The notes below the pieces were generated by a model that was given only the letters and a program-made list of their open reading frames with translations, did not search any database and was not told where the DNA came from. From positions 25,053 to 89,052 of the forward strand of contig NZ_SSON01000052.1 in assembly GCF_029871245.1 (NCBI RefSeq): DNA of 64,000 nucleotides, in the 5' to 3' direction. This DNA comes from Pseudomonas sp. BN102. Lineage in GTDB: Bacteria > Pseudomonadota > Gammaproteobacteria > Pseudomonadales > Pseudomonadaceae. Position numbers and translations under genes: made by a program. Of this stretch, positions 40,149 through 47,619 are shown one piece after another (positions within the stretch are counted from its first letter, which is position 1; every line of letters begins with the position of its first letter).

Positions 40149-40558
40149 GGGCAATCTTCACGTGGCAATAGGACAAAACCCGCATTCGGGCGCGATAAAA
40201 GCCGGCCAGGCAAATGGTTGTAGAGAGGAACGCGGTCAGGGGACTGAAGGACAGCGAACGCCCAGATGGCGAAAGGCCGTGCAATCCACCCGGTGGGCCG
40301 ACAGCAGACAGACAGCAGGTAGCCGGCTTGAGTTCACTTGGGGAATGTTGGCGGGACAGGTGGTGTGCAAGCGCCAATGGCTGCAGATGGCCGCACGTTC
40401 ATGCATCCAGCCTAGAGATTGCTCCGGCACGGGTCCGTCGCAGGGTGTGCCAGCCCACAGCTTGCCCAGGACCAGCCCTTGCGCCATGCCCATCCGCTCG
40501 TGCATACGGCACACCCTGCCCGGCCGGCCCCCAAGGACGTGGCGTTCTACGTGCGGGC
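40149..40558. other. 410-bp gap without a supported gene
   Basis: I see no gene, hairpin with T run or clear repeat here. It contains the promoter of the SH3 protein near 40150-40250 and the 3' flank of the OhrR-like gene. Confidence 0.4.
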
Positions 40559-41029
40559 CTAGCTGCGCGAAGCCTTGATGAGATTGTCGCGCAGCGTGAC
40601 GACCTCTTTCTGCAACTTCACGAACTCCTCCGATGTGAGGCCGCAAGCGTCTTTCAGGCTGATGCTCATAGCCCTTTCGCGCAGCTGCCTCCCGCTGTCC
40701 GTCAGGCTGACCCGTACCTGGCGCTCGTTGGCCTTGTCGCGCGCGCGCTCCAGGTAGCCCGATGCTTCGAGCTTCTTGAGGATCGGTGTGAGCGTATTCG
40801 ATTCGAGAAAGAGCTTTTCGCCGAGGCCGCCGACTGTTTGATCGTCCTCCTCCCACAGCGCGACGATCGTGACGTATTGGGTGTAGGTGAGACCGAGCGC
40901 CTCGAGGACTGGCCTGTAGACCTTGCCGAACGCGAGATTCGCCGAATACACCGCAAAGCACAGGAAGTCGGCCAGTTTCGGGTCCGCGGAATCGGTCCGC
41001 TCATTCGATTTCGTCTGTGCACCTTTCAT
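40559..41029 (-). CDS. ohrR: OhrR-like MarR-family regulator
   Basis: 156 residues. Winged HTH of the MarR type (LGLTYTQYVTIVALWEEDDQTVGGLGEKLFLESNTLTPILKKLE). The peroxide-sensing Cys is C24 in LCFAVYSANLAF, exactly where OhrR proteins carry it, and the Tyr in VYSANL that helps stabilise the oxidised Cys is also present. Represses ohr until oxidised by organic hydroperoxides. Divergent from ohr at 41344. Good GAGGAAAA ribosome site before the ATG at 41029. C-terminal Cys (DACGLTS) could make it a 2-Cys OhrR. Confidence 0.9.
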   Translation of the reverse strand: MKGAQTKSNERTDSADPKLADFLCFAVYSANLAFGKVYRPVLEALGLTYTQYVTIVALWEEDDQTVGGLGEKLFLESNTLTPILKKLEASGYLERARDKANERQVRVSLTDSGRQLRERAMSISLKDACGLTSEEFVKLQKEVVTLRDNLIKASRS

Positions 41030-41343
41030 CGGTTTTCCTCTGGTCAGGGTCGGACCTGTGTCCGTCGAGCGGCCAGCATACATCGGATGCGAGTTACTCG
41101 GTACCGCTTTGAAACTCAGTAACGGCGGTGCCTACACCGTTGGCGGGGCCATCCAGTCCGTCCATCAAAGGACACCAAAGTCACCCGCTTCGTTGAAAAG
41201 CACGCCGAAGAATATTCCTTGACATCGATTGGCTTGTACGCAAACATTCATCCATCGCATACGATTTAATCGAATACGATACCTGCTGACACCCTACGCC
41301 CCCCGGCGACTTTTGAAACACACGAAACAATGAGGAACCTCCC
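41030..41343. promoter_or_regulatory. divergent ohrR/ohr region with candidate OhrR box
   Basis: ATACGATTTAATCGAATACG around 41260-41278 contains the near-palindrome CGATT-T-AATCG, similar in shape to known OhrR boxes (inverted AATT-type repeats). It lies about 70 bp upstream of ohr. No gene recognised in the rest of this 314-bp gap. Confidence 0.5.
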
Positions 41344-41799
41344 ATGACCAAGATCGAAAAAGTACTGTTCACCGGCAAGACTCACACCTCCGTAAACCAC
41401 CGTGACGGCGCCCCGCGTGGTGACCACGGCCGCCTCGATATCAAGCTGTCGTCGACTGGTAGCGCAGGCACCCATTCGGAGCAGCTGTTCGCGGCGGTGG
41501 CGCCGCATCCGACGGCAGAGCAACTGTTCGCCGGCGCATGGTCGGCCTGCTTCATCGCTGCAGTCGGGCTCGTGGCCAATCAGAGGAAGGTCGTGCTGCC
41601 GGCCGATCTGGCCGTCGAAATCGAGGTGGATCTGGGCCAGACCGCTGGCGCCTACTTCCTCCAGGCGCGGATCAACGTCAGCGCGCCGGGCCTGGAGCGT
41701 GAAGTCGCCGAGGCGCTAGCGAACGAAGCGCACGAAATCTGCCCCTACTCCAAAGCCACCAAAGGCAATATCGACGTGAGCCTGAACGTCACCGCCTGA
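41344..41799 (+). CDS. ohr: organic hydroperoxide resistance protein Ohr, with insertion
   Basis: 151 residues against about 142 usual. Reactive Cys C69 (WSACFIAAV) and C133 (EICPYSKATKGNIDV) are present. An extra 13-residue segment is seen just before the first Cys: EQLFA occurs twice (EQLFAAVAPHPTAEQLFAG), as if a duplication placed 39 nt into the conserved EQLFAxGxxACF stretch. The thiol-peroxidase activity may still be intact because both Cys remain. Divergent from the OhrR-like regulator, hence probably induced by organic peroxides. Confidence 0.9.
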   Translation: MTKIEKVLFTGKTHTSVNHRDGAPRGDHGRLDIKLSSTGSAGTHSEQLFAAVAPHPTAEQLFAGAWSACFIAAVGLVANQRKVVLPADLAVEIEVDLGQTAGAYFLQARINVSAPGLEREVAEALANEAHEICPYSKATKGNIDVSLNVTA

Positions 41800-41865
41800 T
41801 GCGCCGCGCGGCCGATTCGACATCATCCGTACTCGTCGAACCGGCCGCCGGACCTATCAACAGCC

Positions 41866-41898
41866 CGCCCCTCTCATCGATATGAGAGGGGCGTTTTT
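41866..41898 (+). terminator. rho-independent terminator after ohr
   Basis: Stem CGCCCCTCTCAT / ATGAGAGGGGCG with a short loop, followed by TTTTT. Confidence 0.92.
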
Positions 41899-41981
41899 GC
41901 GCGATACCCCTGAAACTCCGACCGCAGCTGCCAGGATCGAAGCGCCTTGAATAGCGGGCGATACCTGAGCACCCTGGCCGG

Positions 41982-42569
41982 TCAGCCTTTCTCGTCGGTC
42001 GGGACGATCAGGGCGTCGCCGATGGCGTAGAAATGTCCACCTGCGATGTAGTGCAGGCTCCGCCATTCGGGACCTGCATGCTCGAAATCCCAGTGGCCGT
42101 CGTGGAATACGCGGGTATCGGACCAGGCGCCAACAACCTCGCCGATGAACAGGTCATAGGTCTGCTGGTTGTGCGGCTCAGGGATCAGCCTGCAGGCAAG
42201 CCAGGCCGCGCATCCGGCTACGAACGGAAGGTCGTACCCCTCCATGCAGAACAGCTCTACCCCCGCACGCTCCAGCTTGGCCGGGTCTTCGAGCAGAGTC
42301 CGGGTACCGACCTCGTGCGTCAGTTGCAGCTGCGCCGCCGTGGGCACCTGGATCACGAAGGTGCCGCTCTGCTCGACGAGTTGGCGGGTCTTCGCAATCT
42401 TGTCCAGCACCACTGTCAGTTTCGGTGGCGAGAAGTCCAGGGCGCAGGACCAGGCCGCGGCCATGACGTTTTCCACGCCATCATGGCCAGCCGACACCAA
42501 CACGGTCGGACCGTGATTGAGCAGCCGGTAAGCCTTGGCGAGATCCACTGGAGCGATAGGGTCATTCAT
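41982..42569 (-). CDS. flavin reductase family protein (FMN-binding)
   Basis: 195 residues with the flavin reductase-like fold (PTVLVSAGHDGVENVMAAAWSCALDFSPPKLTVVLDKIAKTRQLVEQ near the N-terminus; YDLFIGEVVGAWSD later). Uses FMN and likely NAD(P)H; the electron acceptor is unknown. Same strand as the NTF2-like gene 109 bp upstream, possibly one transcript. Confidence 0.85.
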   Translation of the reverse strand: MNDPIAPVDLAKAYRLLNHGPTVLVSAGHDGVENVMAAAWSCALDFSPPKLTVVLDKIAKTRQLVEQSGTFVIQVPTAAQLQLTHEVGTRTLLEDPAKLERAGVELFCMEGYDLPFVAGCAAWLACRLIPEPHNQQTYDLFIGEVVGAWSDTRVFHDGHWDFEHAGPEWRSLHYIAGGHFYAIGDALIVPTDEKG

Positions 42570-42678
42570 GCTGAAACCTCGATGTTACGGGCGATGCTGC
42601 GCGGCCATGAGGGGCCGCGCGACAGTCTCACGCTTCGCCACCTGAACGTCCAACGGCAAAGGTGCTCCGGTTCGGGGA

Positions 42679-43062
42679 TCAGGCGTTCGCGTGCGTGTGG
42701 TAGATCTTGCTGACGATGGTCCACTTGCCCTCGACCTTCAGCAGGTTGAAGAAGTCGGTGAAGCGGAAGCCGGAGATATTATCGGTATCCACGCGCGCAC
42801 TGGCCGCGGTGCCGACTATGTCGATTCGGACGATGGCGGCCTTGGCTTCCGGCGAAGGCTTGAACGAGGTGTCGATGATGTCGTAGAGGCCCTGGATCGC
42901 GCCGCCGACCAGCTGGTCGTTGTCATCGACGCCGAACATAGTGGCCTTCTCGTTGAAGGCGGGCTGCATGAGGGCGCTGTTGGCCTTCACGCCGCCTTCG
43001 CAGTACTTGTTCAGCACTTCGACGATGGCGTTGTATTCCTGAACATGGGTGGGATTGCTCAT
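42679..43062 (-). CDS. NTF2-like/SnoaL-type small protein
   Basis: 127 residues with the cone-shaped NTF2-like signature: YNAIVEVLNKYCEGGVKANSALMQPAFNEKATMFG, then VRIDIVGTAASARVDTDNISGFRFTDFFNLLKVEGKWTIVSKIYH. Members can be small enzymes or binding proteins. The ATG at 43062 has AGGAG upstream; longer frames lack support. Probably paired with the flavin reductase gene. Confidence 0.83.
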   Translation of the reverse strand: MSNPTHVQEYNAIVEVLNKYCEGGVKANSALMQPAFNEKATMFGVDDNDQLVGGAIQGLYDIIDTSFKPSPEAKAAIVRIDIVGTAASARVDTDNISGFRFTDFFNLLKVEGKWTIVSKIYHTHANA

Positions 43063-43195
43063 TGCATGACTCCTGCTAGGGATTTGCTCCCGCGCAATCG
43101 CGCGGGAACGGGATGGAGGTCTGCCGGTCAGGCCGTACCCTCGATGGCAGCCAGAGCCCAAGGGCTCGACTGCCGGATTGTTTTCTGCTGGCCGC

Positions 43196-43402
43196 TCAGC
43201 TCCACCGCACTCGATCCAGGTTGCGCTTGAGATGGTCGACAACCACCCTTGGCGAAGGACTACTGGCAATCGAATACATCAGGTGGCGCTTGCTCCTGGG
43301 GAGCTGCTTCGCACACCGTGCCGCTGTGTTCCTGATTGCCGTGTCGGTTTCGTGGATTTCGAACGACAGCAACAGGGCCAGAACCGCATCATTGAGAGTC
43401 AT
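43196..43402 (-). CDS. small hypothetical protein (68 aa)
   Basis: 68 residues, MTLNDAVLALLLSFEIHETD then a basic C-terminus with SPSPRVVVDHL. It has an excellent ribosome site (GGGAGGTGAAG directly before the ATG at 43402) and is on the same strand as its neighbours, 64 bp past dctA-type gene end and 133 bp before the NTF2-like gene. I do not recognise the family with certainty. Helical and soluble by composition. The ribosome site is the main support. Confidence 0.6.
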   Translation of the reverse strand: MTLNDAVLALLLSFEIHETDTAIRNTAARCAKQLPRSKRHLMYSIASSPSPRVVVDHLKRNLDRVRWS

Positions 43403-43466
43403 CTTCACCTCCCCCGGAAGGCCGGGAGTCATCAGCCGCCTCGGCTGATGACTCACCTGCACCTGT

Positions 43467-44726
43467 TTACAGGTGCCGAGCCGCCTGGTTGGCTTGGGAG
43501 TCCTCAGCAGTCGCTTGCTCCCAGCGTGCGATCACCAATGGGGCTACCGCATTACCCAGGACGTTCAACGTCGTGGTTCCGCTGTCGATGACCCGGAAGA
43601 TGCCGGCGATCAGCGCGACGCCTTCCAGTGGCAGGCCGGCCGAAGCCAGCGTGGCAGAGAGGATGATGATGGCGAAGCCCGGAACGCCCGCCGCGCCCTT
43701 GGAGGTCAGGACCATGGTCACGACAAGCAGGATCTGCTGGGTGATCGACAGGTCGATTCCATACAGCTGGGCGATGAAGATGGTGGCCACGCCAAGGAAG
43801 ATCGAGGCGCCATCCAGATTGAACGCGTACCCCACGGGAACCACGAAGCTGACGATCCGCCGCGGTACGCCATAGTGCTCCAGCTTGTTCATCAGCTGGG
43901 GCATCACCGCTGCCGAGGCCGCACTGGAGAAAGCCAGGATCAGCTCGTCCTTGAAGTACCTGACCAGCTTGAACAGGTTCTCGCCCAGCAGGTAGCAGAT
44001 GCCGCCAAGCACGACTACCGCGAAGACGATGAGCGACAGGTAGACGACGCCGATCAGTTTGAGCAGTGGCAGCAACGAGGCAAAACCGAAGGTGGACACC
44101 GTGGAACCGATCATGCCGAAGACGCCAATCGGCGCGTATGCCATGACGAATGCCACGACTTTGAACATGGCATCCGAAGCCCCTTGGAGCACGGCCACGA
44201 CCGGCACGCTTTTCTCGCGCGGCAGACAATTGAGCGCCATGCCGAAGAGGACGGCGAAGAACAGAACGGAAAGCAGCTTACCTTCGGACAGCGAAACGAA
44301 GATGTTGTCCGGCACTATGTTCTGCAGGATGACCAGCGCCCCTTTGGACGGCTCCATATTCACTGCGGCACCGGCGTGCGACATCCCGGCGATATCGGTC
44401 CCGGCGCCGGGCTCGAACAGGTTCGCCAGCACCAGGCCCAGGATGATGGCCAGGGTGGTGATCGCGAAGAAGTAGCCGATGGACTTTACACCCATGCGCC
44501 CGAAGGACTTGTTGTCGCCGCCTCCGGCGATGCCCAGCACCATGCAGCAGAACACGATGGGGACGACGACCATCTTCATCATCTTGATGAAGATGTCACC
44601 CAGGGGCTTGAGGATTTCCGCACTGACCCACTGCTGATAGTCCGGATGGGTATTGAAATACCAACCGACGAGGATGCCGAGGGCGAGCCCGGCAACTATT
44701 TGCCAAACCAGGGGGATCTTTTTCAT
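43467..44726 (-). CDS. DAACS-family sodium/proton dicarboxylate-amino acid symporter
   Basis: 419-residue membrane protein of the glutamate/dicarboxylate symporter family. Hallmarks: AFSSAASAAVMPQLM (serine-rich re-entrant loop HP1), NLDGASIFLGVATIFIAQ (TM7 region), MVLTSKGAAGVPG (HP2) and IDSGTTTLNVLGNAVAPL (TM8). The last region lacks the Arg of the DxxRT motif that coordinates acidic side chains in DctA-like proteins, so the substrate may be other than C4-dicarboxylates. Stand-alone transcript between VOC and the small gene. Confidence 0.88.
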   Translation of the reverse strand: MKKIPLVWQIVAGLALGILVGWYFNTHPDYQQWVSAEILKPLGDIFIKMMKMVVVPIVFCCMVLGIAGGGDNKSFGRMGVKSIGYFFAITTLAIILGLVLANLFEPGAGTDIAGMSHAGAAVNMEPSKGALVILQNIVPDNIFVSLSEGKLLSVLFFAVLFGMALNCLPREKSVPVVAVLQGASDAMFKVVAFVMAYAPIGVFGMIGSTVSTFGFASLLPLLKLIGVVYLSLIVFAVVVLGGICYLLGENLFKLVRYFKDELILAFSSAASAAVMPQLMNKLEHYGVPRRIVSFVVPVGYAFNLDGASIFLGVATIFIAQLYGIDLSITQQILLVVTMVLTSKGAAGVPGFAIIILSATLASAGLPLEGVALIAGIFRVIDSGTTTLNVLGNAVAPLVIARWEQATAEDSQANQAARHL

Positions 44727-44808
44727 GTCTAGCCTTTTTGTTGGATTAGCGATGCTGCATATGCAAGGCAGTTGCTAGATTCATGAGCTTGCAGCTCACA
44801 AGGCGTGA

Positions 44809-44833
44809 AACGGCACGACCTGGCCGTGCCGTT
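44809..44833 (-). terminator. hairpin after the VOC gene
   Basis: Stem AACGGCACG / CGTGCCGTT (44809-44817 with 44825-44833), 7-nt loop. Only three T residues follow on the minus strand; moderate terminator. Confidence 0.6.
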
Positions 44834-44838
44834 ACTTC

Positions 44839-45264
44839 TCATTTGGCGAAGAGCTGGCCGATATCCTTGAAGGCCTTGAATTCCAGGGCATTGCCGCACG
44901 GGTCGAAGAGGAACATGGTCGCCTGCTCGCCCACCTGGCCCTTGAAGCGGATGTAGGGTTCGATCACGAACCTGGTGTCGAACGACTTCAGGCGCTCGGC
45001 CAGTGCCTCCCACTGGTCCCACTCCAGGACCACGCCGAAGTGCGGCACCGGTACGTCATGGCCATCCACCGGATTGCTATGGACGCTCTCCTGCGAGGAC
45101 GTCTTCGGATGCTCATGGATAACCAGTTGGTGGCCGAAAAAATTGAAGTCGACCCACTGGGTGCTGGAACGGCCCTCCTCCAGGCCGAACACGGTGCCGT
45201 AGAAGGCGCGAGCAGCCGGAAGGTCGTAGACGGGAATCGCGAGGTGGAAGGGAGAAAGGCTCAT
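44839..45264 (-). CDS. VOC-superfamily (glyoxalase/dioxygenase-like) protein
   Basis: 141 residues with the paired beta-alpha-beta-beta-beta modules of VOC proteins: [22 protein letters not shown] at the N-terminus, [18 protein letters not shown] opening the second module. Metal ligands are likely H7, H70s and E in LEFKAFKD. Substrate unknown. Divergent from a LysR gene that probably controls it. Confidence 0.87.
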   Translation of the reverse strand: MSLSPFHLAIPVYDLPAARAFYGTVFGLEEGRSSTQWVDFNFFGHQLVIHEHPKTSSQESVHSNPVDGHDVPVPHFGVVLEWDQWEALAERLKSFDTRFVIEPYIRFKGQVGEQATMFLFDPCGNALEFKAFKDIGQLFAK

Positions 45265-45419
45265 CGGATGCTCCAGGTTGGTGGGTTCTTATGGTCTCGG
45301 GTACCGGGCAGCGGATCGCTGGCGCCGGCGGTTGTGAGCGTTGATGGCCAGATCGTAGGGCTCGCATAGGAACAAAAAAATCAATATATTTTTCTTAGAA
45401 ATACAAAGGATATTTATGA
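45265..45419. promoter_or_regulatory. divergent VOC/LysR promoter with TTTCTTAGAAA palindrome
   Basis: The 155-bp gap is GC-rich except for an AT-rich stretch at 45373-45418. That stretch holds the interrupted palindrome TTTCTTAGAAA at 45391-45401, of LysR-box type, right in front of the LysR start. Confidence 0.5.
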
Positions 45420-46301
45420 ATGATCCGTGAACTGAAGACGCTCATCGCCGTCGCGCGGGAAGGCACCTTTGCCGCTGCGGGGAACAGGATCGGCCTGACG
45501 CAAGCGGCCGTGAGCGCCCAGATGCAGAGGCTCGAAGCCGAGCTCGGCTTCGAGCTGTTCGACCGCAAGGGGCGTTCGGCGCACCTGAACAAGATGGGCC
45601 AGCAGATACTCCTGCAGGCGCAGGAGCTGATCCGGCTTTACAACAACCTGGGCTCCACGACGCCCGGCCTGCCGGCAACGGTCCTGGTGAACATCGGCGC
45701 AATCGCCTCGGTGCAACGCTCGCTGCTGCCGGATGCACTGGCCAGGTTTCACCGGCAATGCCCGGAGTGCCGCACCCGGATCATTCCCGGGTTATCGATG
45801 GAGCTGGTCAATCAGGTGGACGCTGGCGAGATCGACATGGCGGCCATCATCCGCCCGCCTTTCTCGCTTCAGAGCGACTTGCGCTGGACAACGCTGGCAC
45901 GCGAGCCATATCGCCTGATCGTGCCGCGCGATATTCCAGGGGATGATTGGGCTGAACTGCTGTCCAGCCAGCCATTCATCCGCTACGACCGCTCCTCGTT
46001 CGGCGGCCGCCAGGTCGATCGCTTCCTGCGGCAAATGCACTTCACCCTGCGTGAAGTGAGCGAGTTGGATGAACTGGATGCAATCGTCAAGCTGGTGGCC
46101 AACGGCGTGGGCGTGGCCCTGGTGCCCCAGACAGCGGCCCACCGCCGCTGGCCTGCAGCGGTACGGGCGGTGAATCTGGGGCAGCACACTTTCCACCGTG
46201 ACATCGGGCTGGTGCATCGGGCAAAGCAGAACCTGAGCGAACCGGTGAAGATACTGGCCCAACTCATTGGCCAGCTGGCGCAGAAGCAGCCTGCGCATTA
46301 G
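45420..46301 (+). CDS. LysR-family transcriptional regulator
   Basis: 293 residues, LysR HTH at the N-terminus (LKTLIAVAREGTFAAAGNRIGLTQAAVSAQMQRLEAELG) and substrate-binding domain (VLVNIGAIASVQRSLLPDALARF ...). Divergent from the VOC gene with an AT-rich shared promoter. Not closely related to the two GcvA-like LysR proteins of the first 11 kb. Confidence 0.92.
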   Translation: MIRELKTLIAVAREGTFAAAGNRIGLTQAAVSAQMQRLEAELGFELFDRKGRSAHLNKMGQQILLQAQELIRLYNNLGSTTPGLPATVLVNIGAIASVQRSLLPDALARFHRQCPECRTRIIPGLSMELVNQVDAGEIDMAAIIRPPFSLQSDLRWTTLAREPYRLIVPRDIPGDDWAELLSSQPFIRYDRSSFGGRQVDRFLRQMHFTLREVSELDELDAIVKLVANGVGVALVPQTAAHRRWPAAVRAVNLGQHTFHRDIGLVHRAKQNLSEPVKILAQLIGQLAQKQPAH

Positions 46302-46339
46302 CCGAACTCTGGGGCGTTGCAACTGCCCGGAACGCTTGT

Positions 46340-46395
46340 AAGAACCAGCTTGCTGGCGAAAGGGCTCATTTCGCGAGCAAGCTCGCTCCTACGGG
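46340..46395. repeat. REP-like element
   Basis: Contains GCGAGCAAGCTCGCTCCTAC, the common Pseudomonas REP motif, with an inverted, diverged partner CAGCTTGCTGGCGAA just upstream. The remaining 46302-46586 shows no gene. Confidence 0.75.
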
Positions 46396-46586
46396 GGCGA
46401 TGATCGAGCGCAGCGGCGCCCGACGGGGGTGGCTGAAAGGACAGGCCCACGGACCCGAAGCCCCTCAGTTTCAGCATTGAGCAAAATCGCTCCGCCGGTT
46501 GTCTCAGGATGCGCCGGGCCGCCTGCTGTTCTGGACGCAGGTTGGCGCGCCCGCTGAATCCTGGCGTCCCGAAACGAGGTTGTGCA

Positions 46587-46910
46587 ATGAAGGTAGGTCC
46601 GCTACTGGGCATGTTCTTGGTTATCGCAGCCGTTGTCGGCACCACGGGAAGCGCCTTGGCCGACCATCGGCGGGACTGGGGCGACCGTGACTGGGTGGAC
46701 GAATACCGGGATGGCCCTTGCCGGGTCAGGGAAGTCTCCGACGATGGTGACTACCAGAAAGTGATCAGGTGCCCCGACGGGCGCGGCAAGACCTGGCGCC
46801 GTGGCCGTTGGGAGCGCGAGTTCCGCGATGGCCCCTGCCGGGTGAGGATCGAAGCCTCGCGGGAGGTGTACCGCAAGGAAGTGAAATGCCGCGGGCGTGA
46901 CTACGATTGA
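46587..46910 (+). CDS. small secreted protein with two tandem repeats
   Basis: 107 residues with a signal peptide (GMFLVIAAVVGTTGSALA-DHRR). The mature protein is two homologous units: residues 39-63 (EYRDGPCRVREVSDDG..QKVIRC) and 78-101 (EFRDGPCRVRIEASREVYRKEVKC). Each unit has two Cys 17 apart, suggesting one disulfide per unit. Very charged, Arg/Asp-rich. I do not recognise a named family. ATG at 46587 chosen because it begins the signal peptide. Confidence 0.75.
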   Translation: MKVGPLLGMFLVIAAVVGTTGSALADHRRDWGDRDWVDEYRDGPCRVREVSDDGDYQKVIRCPDGRGKTWRRGRWEREFRDGPCRVRIEASREVYRKEVKCRGRDYD

Positions 46911-47004
46911 AGCGGCCGGGCCAGAACTCTTCAGTCGAACACGGCGAACCACTCGCTCTCCTCCATGGCCTACCCTTTAACTGCGGGCGAATGGAGGTAG
47001 GGCC

Positions 47005-47526
47005 ATGTACCAACCGATCAACGCGGTGGTGATCATGGGCGTTGCCGGATGCGGCAAGTCGGCCGTTGGGCGGGCTTTGGAGCTGCGTTGCGGAGCGCGG
47101 CTGATCGAGGGCGATGCCTTCCATCCCGACCGCAACATCCAGAAGATGAGCACCGGCCAGCCTCTGACCGACAAGGATCGCGCCGGCTGGCTGCGCGCCC
47201 TGGAAAAGCAGCTGCGCCAGGCCTACGCCGCTGGTGAGCATTCAATACTCACCTGCTCGGCCCTCAAGCGCAGCTACCGCGAGGGCCTGCGCCAGGCCAT
47301 GCCAGGGCTGGGGTTCGCCTACCTCCAGCTGTCTCCCGAGGCCGCTGCCGAGCGTATGGCCAGGCGTCGCGGGCACTTCATGCCAGCCAGCCTGCTGGAC
47401 AGCCAGTTCGCCGATCTCGAACCGCCCCTGGACGAGCCGCTGACACTGGTGCTCGACGCCGCCCAATCGGTGGACAGCCTGGCCAGGACCATTCATCAGT
47501 GGTGGCAGCAGCACGCGCCGGCCTGA
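47005..47526 (+). CDS. gluconokinase
   Basis: 173-residue GntK/IdnK-type kinase. P-loop GVAGCGKS at 12-19, EGDAFHPDRNIQKMSTGQPLTDKDRAGWL (gluconate-binding region) and TCSALKRSYREGLR are diagnostic. Phosphorylates gluconate to 6-phosphogluconate for the Entner-Doudoroff pathway. Usually near gnt transport genes; none is present here. Confidence 0.94.
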   Translation: MYQPINAVVIMGVAGCGKSAVGRALELRCGARLIEGDAFHPDRNIQKMSTGQPLTDKDRAGWLRALEKQLRQAYAAGEHSILTCSALKRSYREGLRQAMPGLGFAYLQLSPEAAAERMARRRGHFMPASLLDSQFADLEPPLDEPLTLVLDAAQSVDSLARTIHQWWQQHAPA

Positions 47527-47619
47527 CCTCCTGGCCCCTGGCATCAAACCGGCATCATCCTGTCTTCATGCAAAAGCGCTTATGATTCAGCGCTTTGCCG
47601 TGGGTACAGGGACCAACCA

